DNA of 64,000 nt from Taibaiella sp. KBW10 (lineage in GTDB: Bacteria; Bacteroidota; Bacteroidia; Chitinophagales; Chitinophagaceae), in NCBI RefSeq assembly GCF_003852495.1, contig NZ_QAJI01000003.1, forward strand, positions 85,216 to 149,215, given 5' to 3'. Each line of letters begins with the position of its first letter. Position 1 is the first letter of the stretch. Shown here in pieces: positions 8,368 through 16,838 of this stretch. Made by a program: the position numbers and the translations under genes. The notes below the pieces were generated by a model. It was not told the DNA's origin and did not search any database. It worked only from the letters and a program-made list of their open reading frames with translations.

Positions 8368-11300
8368 ATGAGAAATAAGATTTATGTTTTTTCCGGCTGT
8401 ATGCTTTTAAGCATGTCTGCAACCTTGTACACCCATGCCCAAACGAGTACTGAGTTATTCGGGCAGAACAGGGTACAATCAAAGACGTTCAACTGGAAAT
8501 ATTATGAAGCCAAGCGTTTTAAAATATACCATTACGACAAAGCCGGGACGGATCTCTCCAGGTATGTAGCCGAGCAAATGGAGCAAGACCTTACTGCTAT
8601 TGAAAATCAGATGGGCGGTATCTTCCCTAATCAGCTGGACATTATGCTGTACAATTGTTTTGATGACTTTCAGCAAACGAATATCGGCTTAACTTCCAAC
8701 AATAATATACATAACAATACCGCCGGCAGGGTGAATATTGTGGGTAATAAACTAGTGGTATATTTTACCGGTAACCATAGCGACCTTAAGCGTCAGTTAC
8801 GTTCTGCACTCTCCAGTATTATCCTGGAGAAAACGGTGTTTGGCGACAATATTGTAGAATCGCTAAAAAACGCTTTAGTCCTCAATTTACCAAAATGGTT
8901 TACGGAAGGATACCTTGAATATGTAGTCGATGGCTGGGACAGCAGAACTGACAATGAATGGAAAGCTTTGATCAATACCGGCAAGCCCCTTAAGTTTGAA
9001 GAACTGGCGCGTAAATATCCACAACTCTCTGGTAAAGCTTTCTGGAAATACCTGATTGAGCGCTATGGCGAAAAAGAAGTAAAAGACTTTATCTTCCTGA
9101 CGCAAAACGACACCAAGATCAACAAAGCGATTCGCTCGCTAACAGACAAAAAAATTGTCCCCAATTTTGATTCGCTGATTGTCTTCTACCAAAATGCATA
9201 CAATACCGATTTACAAAACCAAACGGATATTACAGCAGAAACCCCTCTGTTAAATATAGAGAACAAGGACTATCAAAGGCGCATATATAATGTAAAGGTA
9301 TCCCCAAGAGGTTATGATGTGGCTTATGTGGCCTGGAAAAACGGTATGTTTGATGTGATTCTGGAAACCTCCAAACAAATAGAAGGAATCAGAAAAAAGC
9401 ACATTGCCAAAATCGTGAGCGGCGGACTCATTAATCATAACGAAAGTGACGACCCGAACTACCCTATTCTGGCCTGGAGTAATACCGGTTATAAACTTGG
9501 TATTATTTATAAAAAATACGGTACGATATACCTAAAAGTATATGATGCCGTCAAAGCGAAGATTGAGATGTACATCATTTCCAATAAGAAATTTGACCGC
9601 GTCCTGAGTTTCACTTTTATGGAAGATGATGATATGATCGTTATGTCGGCTATTAAAGGCGGACAAAGTGATCTTTATGAATATCGACTGAAACGTGGCC
9701 GTATCAACCAGATTACCAATGATGCTTACGATGACCTGGAACCGAATTATGTAAGCGGTGGCTCCAGAAAGGGCATTGCATTTCTGTCTAACAGACCGGA
9801 ACCTTATATCAACATACAACCCCTGCCTAATGAACTTCCTACGGGTAGGTCAAAGGGGTATTTTTACAATTCAACCACACAGAACTATGAATTGTTGCCC
9901 TTAACACCTAATGAAAAAGGTGACGTCACACAGATCATTCCTTATGGTCCGGATAACTTTGCCTACCTCACCAATAATAATGGCGTGTACAATAGAAATG
10001 TCGTTGCGTTTAGCAGGGATAATAAGAATAAAGATGTTGCCTACAGCATACCGGTAACGGATGGCAATTACGGCATTTTATACCAACAGTATAATCCGGC
10101 CAGTAAAAGTATTGCTGATGCTATTAAGACGCCCGATGGCATCAAGGTTTATTTCCGAAAAGTAAACCTGCCCGAACCCTTTGGTGATCTAAAAGCAGTA
10201 AACCGTATTCCGGCCAGCCTGGTAGAGGAAGCTTTTCTGAGCAACACTAAAAAGAATGTGATCATTAATGATCAAAATATAAAAGAGCGGAGTAAAGCAA
10301 GTTCCTCTTCTACGGATAAAAACAATAATAACGCTAAGGATCAGCTGGACATTAAAGAAGGCGATGCGATGCAGAGTAAATTTAGCCGTAACAGAAAGCG
10401 CAAAGCAGCAGACAATACCAATACAGAAGATGGCGCCGGCGAAAAAGTGGTGGTTCGTGCAGAGTCAGACGGATTTGCGCAAAAGCTTTCCGGGGGCAGC
10501 ACAGCGGTAACTGATAGTACACAAAAAAAGCATATTGTATATGTTGACAGTACTTACATTCGCCTGAGATCGAAAGAATATAAGCCAAGCTACAAAACCG
10601 ATTTTTATAGTTTGCGCCTGGATAATAATATCTTGTTTACGCGTTATCAGAATTTCACGGGCACCATTTCTACCCCAAGCCTGGGTGGAATGCTTTCTGC
10701 CAGCGTATATGACAAAATGGAGAACTATCGCTTTACCGGTGGATTAAGAATTCCTTTTGCCACGAATGGTAGCGCCTATTTTGTACAGTTCGATAATTTC
10801 AAAAGAAAAGTCGACTGGGGACTTACTTATTTCCGGGAGACCCAAAACCAGGATGTGCAGCTAATTGCCAATACACCTGCAGGAAGAGAATTATTTATAC
10901 TTCCGATCAAACCTGTAGTCAACATTTTACAGGGCTATGCAAACTATCCTTTAGATAAAACAAAAAGTATACGCCTGAATGTAGGCCTGAGGCAAGACCG
11001 CACTATCCTGCGTGCGGTAAACCCGGTGAGTGCAATTGTAAAAGATGAAGACAAGTACTATATTACCTCCAGGCTAGAGTATGTACATGACGACACCCGT
11101 GCTATTGCACCCAATATATTAGATGGATTAAGACTGAAGTTATTTGGCGAGTATTTATATAAGCTTCATGATGATAATGTCTATGCCAATGGCGGTCAAA
11201 CACGGCCAAAAACAGGTGGTTTCTATAATTTCGGATTTGACATCCGCTATTACGAACCAATATATAAAAACATGATTTTTGCGATACGGACTGCAGGCGC

Positions 11301-11832
11301 GCATTCTGGTGGCAACGAAAAAATATTGTATATGTTGGGTGGTGTAGACAATTCCCTGAATGCAAAACTGGATGACTACCCTATTCCTTCCAGTAAATTT
11401 GCCTTCCAGAGCTTGGCTACAAACCTTAGAGGATACAATCAGAATGCCCGTAACGGAAATACTTACTTCTTGGTTAATGCAGAGTTGCGGATGCCTGTTT
11501 TTGAAACCCTGTTCAGAAAGCCGGTACAGTCCAGCATATTGAAAAATCTTCAGGCGATTGCCTTTGTAGATGCGGGTTCAGCATGGCAGTACCTTATTCC
11601 AAGTAAGGAAGATCAAAGAAGCAGAAGCGCTACCTTTATTTCCCCGACAAATAGCATCAACTCTCCGGGCAATGTAACCTTAACGGTTAATAATGCCGGT
11701 GTCAATTCGGTAGGACTGGGCTATGGTCTTGGCTTACGCACCATGCTCTACGGATATTTTATAAGAGCAGACGCAGCAATGAATCTCAATAATAAAATAA
11801 TGTATCATATCTCCTTAGGATTTGATTTCTAA
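8368..11832 (+). CDS. Large outer-membrane protein: degenerate peptidase-MA domain, TolB-like propeller, beta-barrel
   Basis: A 1154-residue exported protein with a signal peptide (about 1-24). Residues 40-200 resemble the peptidase-MA/gluzincin-like domain that often precedes a PD40/TolB propeller in Bacteroidota; the WFTEGYLEY motif (177-185) is kept, but the HExxH expected near 148-156 is missing (segment SALSSIILEK). Residues about 300-630 have propeller-like blades (ISPRGYDVAYV-type repeats), followed by a charged linker (about 650-720). The C-terminal 400 residues look like a surface-antigen beta-barrel, ending in aromatic phenylalanine (GFDF). It is probably an assembly or processing factor without protease activity; the exact role is unknown. 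It stands alone, ending in a long perfect hairpin. Confidence 0.8.
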   Translation: MRNKIYVFSGCMLLSMSATLYTHAQTSTELFGQNRVQSKTFNWKYYEAKRFKIYHYDKAGTDLSRYVAEQMEQDLTAIENQMGGIFPNQLDIMLYNCFDDFQQTNIGLTSNNNIHNNTAGRVNIVGNKLVVYFTGNHSDLKRQLRSALSSIILEKTVFGDNIVESLKNALVLNLPKWFTEGYLEYVVDGWDSRTDNEWKALINTGKPLKFEELARKYPQLSGKAFWKYLIERYGEKEVKDFIFLTQNDTKINKAIRSLTDKKIVPNFDSLIVFYQNAYNTDLQNQTDITAETPLLNIENKDYQRRIYNVKVSPRGYDVAYVAWKNGMFDVILETSKQIEGIRKKHIAKIVSGGLINHNESDDPNYPILAWSNTGYKLGIIYKKYGTIYLKVYDAVKAKIEMYIISNKKFDRVLSFTFMEDDDMIVMSAIKGGQSDLYEYRLKRGRINQITNDAYDDLEPNYVSGGSRKGIAFLSNRPEPYINIQPLPNELPTGRSKGYFYNSTTQNYELLPLTPNEKGDVTQIIPYGPDNFAYLTNNNGVYNRNVVAFSRDNKNKDVAYSIPVTDGNYGILYQQYNPASKSIADAIKTPDGIKVYFRKVNLPEPFGDLKAVNRIPASLVEEAFLSNTKKNVIINDQNIKERSKASSSSTDKNNNNAKDQLDIKEGDAMQSKFSRNRKRKAADNTNTEDGAGEKVVVRAESDGFAQKLSGGSTAVTDSTQKKHIVYVDSTYIRLRSKEYKPSYKTDFYSLRLDNNILFTRYQNFTGTISTPSLGGMLSASVYDKMENYRFTGGLRIPFATNGSAYFVQFDNFKRKVDWGLTYFRETQNQDVQLIANTPAGRELFILPIKPVVNILQGYANYPLDKTKSIRLNVGLRQDRTILRAVNPVSAIVKDEDKYYITSRLEYVHDDTRAIAPNILDGLRLKLFGEYLYKLHDDNVYANGGQTRPKTGGFYNFGFDIRYYEPIYKNMIFAIRTAGAHSGGNEKILYMLGGVDNSLNAKLDDYPIPSSKFAFQSLATNLRGYNQNARNGNTYFLVNAELRMPVFETLFRKPVQSSILKNLQAIAFVDAGSAWQYLIPSKEDQRSRSATFISPTNSINSPGNVTLTVNNAGVNSVGLGYGLGLRTMLYGYFIRADAAMNLNNKIMYHISLGFDF

Positions 11833-11845
11833 GCATACTTTACCC

Positions 11846-11891
11846 TTATAACACAAGAGGAACCATATACATGGTTCCTCTTGTGTTATAA
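11846..11891. terminator. Bidirectional terminator, 21-bp perfect stem
   Basis: Positions 11846-11866 pair without mismatch to 11871-11891 around a 4-nt loop, between two convergent genes (stops at 11832 and 11900). Confidence 0.85.
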
Positions 11892-11899
11892 ATCGTTAT

Positions 11900-12595
11900 C
11901 TAGACAATTTGCTTCAATTCACTGAGACAGGATATCTCAAAAGTAGGCTGTACTTCATGCGGTATTTTTTCAGGATTAAAATAAACCTGATCCATCCCAA
12001 ACGATTTTGCACCCATGATATCTGCTTCGAGACTGTCTCCGATCATTAAGGAACCTTGTTTATCGGCTCCTGCAGCGGTCAACGCATATTCAAATATCGG
12101 GGCATGTGGCTTAAGGCTATTGGTTGCCTCAGAGGTAATGACATGGGTAAAGTAATGACCGATACCGGCCGCATTTAATTTCTTCCATTGTGTATCTTCA
12201 AACCCATTGGTGATCAAATTAAGATCATATTGCTGCGCTTTACAATACTCCAGTATCTCTATTGCAAAAGGAAATAAAGCCTGCTGATGCGGCAAAGCCT
12301 CCAGGTATACCTGACTCAAAGCCCTTGCCAAGCGCTCGTCTCCGATCTTGAATTCGATTAAGGTCAGCCACATGCGTTTCCATTTCAATTCTTCCCTGCC
12401 AATAAATCCATTACGATACCGTGCCCAGAGGCGGTCGTTATGTACTTTATAATGTTCGTAAAATACCGCAACCGAAGGAACACCTATCGTAGCGAGTTCA
12501 TGAGTATCATAAATATGCGATAATGTATGGTAGGAGTTTTGCTCAAAGTCCCAAAGGGTATGGTCTAAATCAAAAAAAAGAGTCTTGTATGCCAT
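11900..12595 (-). CDS. HAD-family phosphatase, YjjG-type pyrimidine nucleotidase
   Basis: A 231-residue haloacid-dehalogenase hydrolase. Motif I is FDLDHT (D9, D11, T13), motif II is in LITNG, motif III is the lysine in LKPHAPIF, and motif IV is GDSLEADI. The LDHTLWDFE opening and overall length match the YjjG branch, which dephosphorylates non-canonical pyrimidine nucleotides; the substrate here is inferred from similarity only. It lies 9 nt downstream of a DUF4286 gene on the same strand, so the two are probably co-transcribed. Confidence 0.85.
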   Translation of the reverse strand: MAYKTLFFDLDHTLWDFEQNSYHTLSHIYDTHELATIGVPSVAVFYEHYKVHNDRLWARYRNGFIGREELKWKRMWLTLIEFKIGDERLARALSQVYLEALPHQQALFPFAIEILEYCKAQQYDLNLITNGFEDTQWKKLNAAGIGHYFTHVITSEATNSLKPHAPIFEYALTAAGADKQGSLMIGDSLEADIMGAKSFGMDQVYFNPEKIPHEVQPTFEISCLSELKQIV

Positions 12596-12604
12596 TACGA
12601 TTGA

Positions 12605-12910
12605 TTAATGTATAATTTCCATAATTGTGCGGAAAGAAATGAAGGCATTTCCAAATTGCTGATGCCCTAAGGACCTCAAACGTTCATCCTGTTCACTTAA
12701 AAACGTATTATAATTTTCAAGGGTATCACAATGAAACTGTGTAACGTACATTACCCCTTCCTCATCATCATTGCCCTGCAATTTACAAAACCGGTGCTCA
12801 CCAAACAGGCCCGTATCCTGCATTTCCTTAATCCAGGTACTTTTCATCCATTGCAACCAGTCTTGTTCTATCGAGTGCATTACTTTAGTTGTTATATTTA
12901 ATATCAACAT
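12605..12910 (-). CDS. DUF4286 family protein
   Basis: A small protein of 101 residues beginning MLILNITTKVMHSIEQDW, similar to the DUF4286 family of ferredoxin-like-fold proteins of unknown function (features: a WLQWMK segment after the first strand and a VTQFHCDT strand). The open frame reaches 12973, but ATG 12910 is chosen because a -7 promoter element lies at 12922-12929 and the family starts here. It precedes the YjjG-like phosphatase by 9 nt. Confidence 0.8.
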   Translation of the reverse strand: MLILNITTKVMHSIEQDWLQWMKSTWIKEMQDTGLFGEHRFCKLQGNDDEEGVMYVTQFHCDTLENYNTFLSEQDERLRSLGHQQFGNAFISFRTIMEIIH

Positions 12911-12921
12911 TTTTTTTAGCG

Positions 12922-12929
12922 CAAAGATA
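12922..12929 (-). promoter_or_regulatory. -7 element of the DUF4286-phosphatase operon
   Basis: On the minus strand this reads TATCTTTG, 11 bp upstream of ATG 12910. It fixes the start of the DUF4286 protein. Confidence 0.45.
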
Positions 12930-13010
12930 ATGATTAGATTTTTCTGAAGAAGGTTAAGCGCCATCGGTATCATACCCGGCGCAACCTTGAAAAATTTAGA
13001 ACCTGATTAC

Positions 13011-13046
13011 AAAAAAAGCACACTGCAAATGCAGCGTGCTTTTTTT
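13011..13046. terminator. Terminator after hsp20
   Basis: AAAAAAAGCACACTGC (13011-13026) pairs with GCAGCGTGCTTTTTTT (13031-13046) with one mismatch and a 4-nt loop. The A/T tails make it usable in both directions. Confidence 0.85.
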
Positions 13047-13065
13047 GTTCAGGGCAATAATACGT

Positions 13066-13503
13066 TTAGTTGATTGCAATCTCTACCTGCGCGGGTTTGA
13101 TTACTTCTTTTTTAGATAAAGCGATTTTCAAAATACCATTTTCAAAGGAGGCATTAATTTTACCTGCATCTACTTTCTCGCCTAATGTAAAACTTCTTTT
13201 AAAGGACTTGACACCAAATTCATTTCTCAAAAGCTTGCCGCTTGTTTCTTTTGCCGGCTCACTCTTATCATAAGAAATGGTAAGGATATGATCCAATACA
13301 CTTAATTTAATATCTTCTTTCGCCACGCCCGGAGCCATCACTTCAATATTGAATCCTTGCTCCATTTCATAAATGTTTACCGGTGGTTGCATTACCGGAC
13401 CTGTTGCGTGATCGTCTTTAAACATGGTATTGAATCTACCATCAAAAATAGTTTCCATAAGGTCACCAAAGTTTCTCACACCATTTGCATTAACTGTTTT
13501 CAT
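13066..13503 (-). CDS. Small heat-shock protein, Hsp20/alpha-crystallin family
   Basis: A 145-residue ATP-independent chaperone. The alpha-crystallin domain runs from about 47 to 145 (PPVNIYEMEQGFNIEVMAPG... to the end), with the family motif FENGILKIALSK near 122-133. The open frame extends 30 residues further upstream, but the ATG at 13503 gives the normal N-terminus and lies downstream of a sigma-54-like promoter at 13553-13568 and two palindromic sites. This promoter layout is shared with groES in this window, which points to common stress control. Confidence 0.93.
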   Translation of the reverse strand: MKTVNANGVRNFGDLMETIFDGRFNTMFKDDHATGPVMQPPVNIYEMEQGFNIEVMAPGVAKEDIKLSVLDHILTISYDKSEPAKETSGKLLRNEFGVKSFKRSFTLGEKVDAGKINASFENGILKIALSKKEVIKPAQVEIAIN

Positions 13504-13552
13504 AATTATTTGTTTTTTATTTGTTTTAAAAAATGTTTGTATGGTATCTATA

Positions 13553-13568
13553 GCAAGTTCCAGACCAA
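13553..13568 (-). promoter_or_regulatory. Sigma-54-like -24/-12 promoter of hsp20
   Basis: On the minus strand the sequence is TTGGTCTGGAACTTGC: GG and GC separated by exactly 10 nt, and TTGG...TTGC fits the sigma-54 consensus. The predicted transcript start is near 13541, about 38 nt before the ATG. Confidence 0.6.
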
Positions 13569-13580
13569 CACAATAAACAA

Positions 13581-13622
13581 GACATTTTGTCATATTTTAA
13601 ATTAAAACAAAGACATTTTGTC
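13581..13622 (-). promoter_or_regulatory. Two copies of the palindrome GACA-N3-TGTC upstream of hsp20
   Basis: Identical 11-bp sites GACATTTTGTC (plus-strand reading) occur at 13581-13591 and 13612-13622, 31 bp apart or about three helical turns. The promoter-proximal copy ends 12 nt before the TTGG of the -24 element. The arrangement resembles tandem activator sites of a sigma-54-dependent enhancer-binding protein. Confidence 0.6.
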
Positions 13623-13728
13623 GTTTTTAGTATTATTTTATCATGAATATTCGGCATTTCAAGGCATTTCGCCTCAAAATCTAATGACTTCATCAAAAAA
13701 AACATTTCATAATTCCATTTATTTTTAT

Positions 13729-13806
13729 GAAATTTGCAGTACTTACGATGGGTTAGTAAGTAAAGTTCGGGGAGCTGTTACATAATATGTAACGGCTCTT
13801 TTTTTT
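13729..13806 (+). ncRNA. Candidate small RNA with two hairpins and intrinsic terminator
   Basis: Between hsp20 and the VWA gene lies a compact unit: TACTTAC/GTAAGTA (13740-13746 with 13756-13762, loop 9), a 9-nt single strand, then a terminator hairpin GAGCTGTTACAT/ATGTAACGGCTC (13772-13783 with 13787-13798, one G-U pair) followed by eight T residues. A weak -7 element GAAATTTG (13729-13736) would start a transcript at about 13741, exactly at the first hairpin. The terminator is 106 bp before the next gene, which argues for an independent RNA of about 65 nt rather than a leader, although an attenuator cannot be excluded. I do not recognise a known family. Confidence 0.5.
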
Positions 13807-13912
13807 GCCCCTCCACAATCAGTTTCTGATCATTTTCCGGATAAATATTTGATGTATTAATTACAAACTCTAGCACGTATCTTTACGTCCACCATACTAT
13901 TTTATACATACG

Positions 13913-15913
13913 ATGATTTGGTTCTATTGGACACTATCCCTACTCTTCGGATTACTATTGGCATTTCTTGTTTATAGAAAAGACAAACAAAAAGACGTTC
14001 CCGTCAAATGGCTCCCTGCACTCCTCCGCTTCATTGCAGGCAGCTTAACCGCAGGTTTACTTTTAGCACCTGCATTTTCCGGATTAAACAATACAGAAGA
14101 GAAACCTACGATCATTTGGCTACAGGATGTATCTACTTCTACCAAAAATGCACTGAGCCAATATCAGGAAAAATACCAGGCTACACAGAAAGCAACACTG
14201 GCACAATTAAACAAAAACTATCAGGTACAAATAATCGGATTCGGCAACACGAGTATTAAAGACAGTATTTATACCTATACACAAAAGAGCACCGATATCG
14301 CCAGTGCCATTGAACGCGCTGCAGAACAAAACCAGGATAAAAATATCGGGGCTATCATTATTGCTTCTGACGGCATTTACAATGAGGGTAGCAATCCTCT
14401 CTTCCTGCAACTCCCTAAACCAATTCCGCTATATACGATTGCGCTGGGTGACAGCACCACCCCTAAAGATATTCGCATCAATGCCCTTCATACCAATAAA
14501 ACCGTAAGCCTTGGTAGTACTTTTGAAATCTTTGCCGACATCATAGCTACCGGACTTGCAGGCGAGCAAACAACCGTCAGCCTGAACCATAACGGCAAAG
14601 TATTGGCAACACAAAGCCTGCAGATCAATAGCATCAATGAAGCCAGTAGCATTAGCTTTAATGTAGTGGCCAGCACCAAAGGCTTGCAACACTATACTGT
14701 ATCGGTTGCCAAAACCGGTGCAGAACAAAATATACAGAACAATACACAATCTGCAATCGTAGAGGTGACAGAAGAAAAGATCAATGTATTGTTGCTGGCT
14801 GCCGCACCGCATCCCGATATTGCAGTTATCCAAAATGCACTTAAAGATGCAGGACAATACAAAGTTGATGTCGTGCTGAATGGCAGCATACCCGGCAATC
14901 TTAAGGAATACAATGTGCTCATCGCCTATCAGTTTTACGCAGGCACAGACCTGGACAATATACCTGCCTGGTATATCCTGGGGCCACAAAACAATCCCGG
15001 ACTCACCAAAAGAATCATGAGCCTGACGGGCACCAGTCCTATCGCAAGCGCCAATGAACCTATGGCCCTGCTGAATCAAAGTTTCAACCTGTACACCTTA
15101 CCGGCCAACATCAAGCAGACACTCCCTAAAATGCCGCCACTGACGGGCGTATTATTCCAGATGAAGCCCGGCAGCAATCCTTTATTGAGCGACCAAAGCG
15201 GCAATAGTATTTGGAGCTATAACCCCGGCAAAGTGCCTTTTAGTATTTTAAACGGCACTGGTTTGTGGCGATGGAATATTTATGAGTATAAAAATTTCAA
15301 AACACAACAAACGACTCCCGAACTCATTCGACAAACGGTGGGATTCTTACAGTCCCCTAAAGACAATAAACCTTTTAAGCTCATCTTACCGAAGCATAAC
15401 TTAAGCGATAGTGAACCGCTGGTGGTACTGGCCGAATTAAGGAACAGTACTGGTGATCTGATCAATACACCGGAAGTTATCCTTTCTGTCGCAGGCACCG
15501 GCAAGGACATGAATTACAATTTTGAAAAAACGGGCAACAGTTATCGCCTGCAGGCAGGTTTACTCGCCTCGGGCACATACAGGCTTACCGCCAAAGTAAG
15601 CTATAACGGAAAAACCTATGAAGATTATGGGCTGTGCTATGTATCGGACGTTCCACTTGAAGCCTTACGGACACAGTCCGACTACGAGCTGCTGTTCCAG
15701 ATGGCACAAAAGTCGCAAGGCCGTTTCTTCACACAATACAATTTTAATAACCTTACCGATAGCTTGAAAAAAGATGGCAATATCAAAATAAAAATCCATA
15801 GTAAAAGTGAAATACATCCGCTCATCGATCTTAAATGGCTGTTCTTTTTGATTATCGCCATTGCAGCATCAGAGTGGTTTTTAAGAAAATTTTGGGGAAT
15901 GACCGCTTCCTAA
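13913..15913 (+). CDS. VWA domain-containing membrane protein
   Basis: A 666-residue protein with two N-terminal membrane helices (about 3-20 and 36-53), a VWA-like domain whose metal-site motif DxSxS is D72-S76 (DVSTS), Ig-like repeats, a glutamine-amidotransferase-like segment around LLLAAAPHPDIAVIQNALK, and a final membrane helix near 642-660. Such proteins are widespread in Bacteroidota beside BatA/BatD-type genes, but none is adjacent here, so its partners are unknown. It is a single gene; the intrinsic terminator of a candidate small RNA lies 106 bp upstream. Confidence 0.8.
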   Translation: MIWFYWTLSLLFGLLLAFLVYRKDKQKDVPVKWLPALLRFIAGSLTAGLLLAPAFSGLNNTEEKPTIIWLQDVSTSTKNALSQYQEKYQATQKATLAQLNKNYQVQIIGFGNTSIKDSIYTYTQKSTDIASAIERAAEQNQDKNIGAIIIASDGIYNEGSNPLFLQLPKPIPLYTIALGDSTTPKDIRINALHTNKTVSLGSTFEIFADIIATGLAGEQTTVSLNHNGKVLATQSLQINSINEASSISFNVVASTKGLQHYTVSVAKTGAEQNIQNNTQSAIVEVTEEKINVLLLAAAPHPDIAVIQNALKDAGQYKVDVVLNGSIPGNLKEYNVLIAYQFYAGTDLDNIPAWYILGPQNNPGLTKRIMSLTGTSPIASANEPMALLNQSFNLYTLPANIKQTLPKMPPLTGVLFQMKPGSNPLLSDQSGNSIWSYNPGKVPFSILNGTGLWRWNIYEYKNFKTQQTTPELIRQTVGFLQSPKDNKPFKLILPKHNLSDSEPLVVLAELRNSTGDLINTPEVILSVAGTGKDMNYNFEKTGNSYRLQAGLLASGTYRLTAKVSYNGKTYEDYGLCYVSDVPLEALRTQSDYELLFQMAQKSQGRFFTQYNFNNLTDSLKKDGNIKIKIHSKSEIHPLIDLKWLFFLIIAIAASEWFLRKFWGMTAS

Positions 15914-15961
15914 AAAAGCATTCTACAGTATCTTTATCTCAAACAAAAAAACAAATACATT

Positions 15962-16588
15962 ATGAACATCGAACAATTATTTGAAAATAACCGCAACTGG
16001 ATACAAAGCAAATTAAAAAGTGATGATCAATATTTTGAAAAATTAGCCTCAGGCCAGCAACCCAAAATCCTGTATATCGGATGTTCCGACAGCAGGGTTA
16101 CGGCGGAGGAGATCATCGGGCTAGAACCGGGAGAAGCCTTTATTCACAGAAATGTCGCCAACCTGGTGAACAATGTTGACCTTAATGTAATGTCGGTAAT
16201 CAACTATGCTTTAGATCATTTGAAAGTAGATCATGTAGTGGTTTGTGGCCATTATAATTGTGGCGGAGTAAAAGCGGCAATGCAATCTGCAGATTTGGGT
16301 ATCCTGAATCCTTGGTTAAGAAATATCCGCGATGTGTACAGAATGCATATGGATGAACTGAATGCCATCAGTGATGAAGGAAAACGCTATGACCGCCTGG
16401 TTGAATTAAATGTAGAGGAGCAATGTTTTAATGTACTCAAAACAGCAGCAGTACAAAGAGGCGTAAGAGAACGCGGGGTAACGGTACATGGCTGGGTATT
16501 TGACCTGCGTACAGGTGAGTTGATCGATCAGAAAATCGACTTCCAGACTAAATTGGACAAAATCAGGGAAATATTCAGATTGGACTAA
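15962..16588 (+). CDS. can: Beta-class carbonic anhydrase
   Basis: A 208-residue cytosolic zinc enzyme that interconverts CO2 and bicarbonate. Zinc ligands are C41, H97 and C100, with the D43/R45 pair (CSDSR motif) that gates access to the metal, and CGHYNCGGV around the second ligand set. The length is typical. Bicarbonate supply to biotin-dependent carboxylation is a usual role; a biotin carrier gene lies 1.3 kb downstream but on the other strand and separated by a terminator. Confidence 0.95.
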   Translation: MNIEQLFENNRNWIQSKLKSDDQYFEKLASGQQPKILYIGCSDSRVTAEEIIGLEPGEAFIHRNVANLVNNVDLNVMSVINYALDHLKVDHVVVCGHYNCGGVKAAMQSADLGILNPWLRNIRDVYRMHMDELNAISDEGKRYDRLVELNVEEQCFNVLKTAAVQRGVRERGVTVHGWVFDLRTGELIDQKIDFQTKLDKIREIFRLD

Positions 16589-16695
16589 AATTCAAATAAT
16601 ATAAGTTGCCTTAATGAAAACAATAAGCAATCGATACAGAACAGATCGCTTAGGAATCGGCCTTATAAATCCTTGATTTTTGGCGCTACCTTTTG

Positions 16696-16781
16696 CATCA
16701 AGGCAAAAGGTAACAATAGCTATAAAGGGAAACCAAAAGAATAATGAAGTCTTTGCTTCCTAAAAGTAGATATTCAATTAA
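16696..16781 (+). repeat. Dispersed intergenic repeat, copy A
   Basis: This 86-nt block matches 38120-38205 with roughly ten differences. The shared core includes GCAAAAGGTA, CAATAGCTATAAA and GATATTCAATTAA. In this copy TACCTTTTGC (16687-16696) and GCAAAAGGTA (16703-16712) form a perfect hairpin that the other copy has lost. Both copies lie downstream of a plus-strand gene and directly before a long terminator hairpin. The rest of 16589-16838 holds no gene. Confidence 0.75.
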
Positions 16782-16828
16782 TATACACAATTAGGGCGCA
16801 ACCATGGTTGCGCCCTAATTGTGTATAT
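16781..16828. terminator. Loopless 48-bp perfect palindrome, bidirectional terminator
   Basis: Every base from 16781 to 16828 is self-complementary about the centre of CCATGG (24-bp arms). It lies between the convergent genes can and the DUF4476 gene, 10 bp from the latter's stop. Confidence 0.8.
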
Positions 16829-16838
16829 GATAAGACTA

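Noticed and set aside
13504-13593. N-terminal extension of Hsp20 (30 residues)
   Set aside because: It covers the sigma-54-like promoter and operator region, and the family N-terminus begins at the ATG 13503.
14429-15079. 216-residue minus-strand frame inside the VWA gene
   Set aside because: Antisense shadow without recognisable motifs, with Cys/Ile-rich composition atypical for this genome's proteins.
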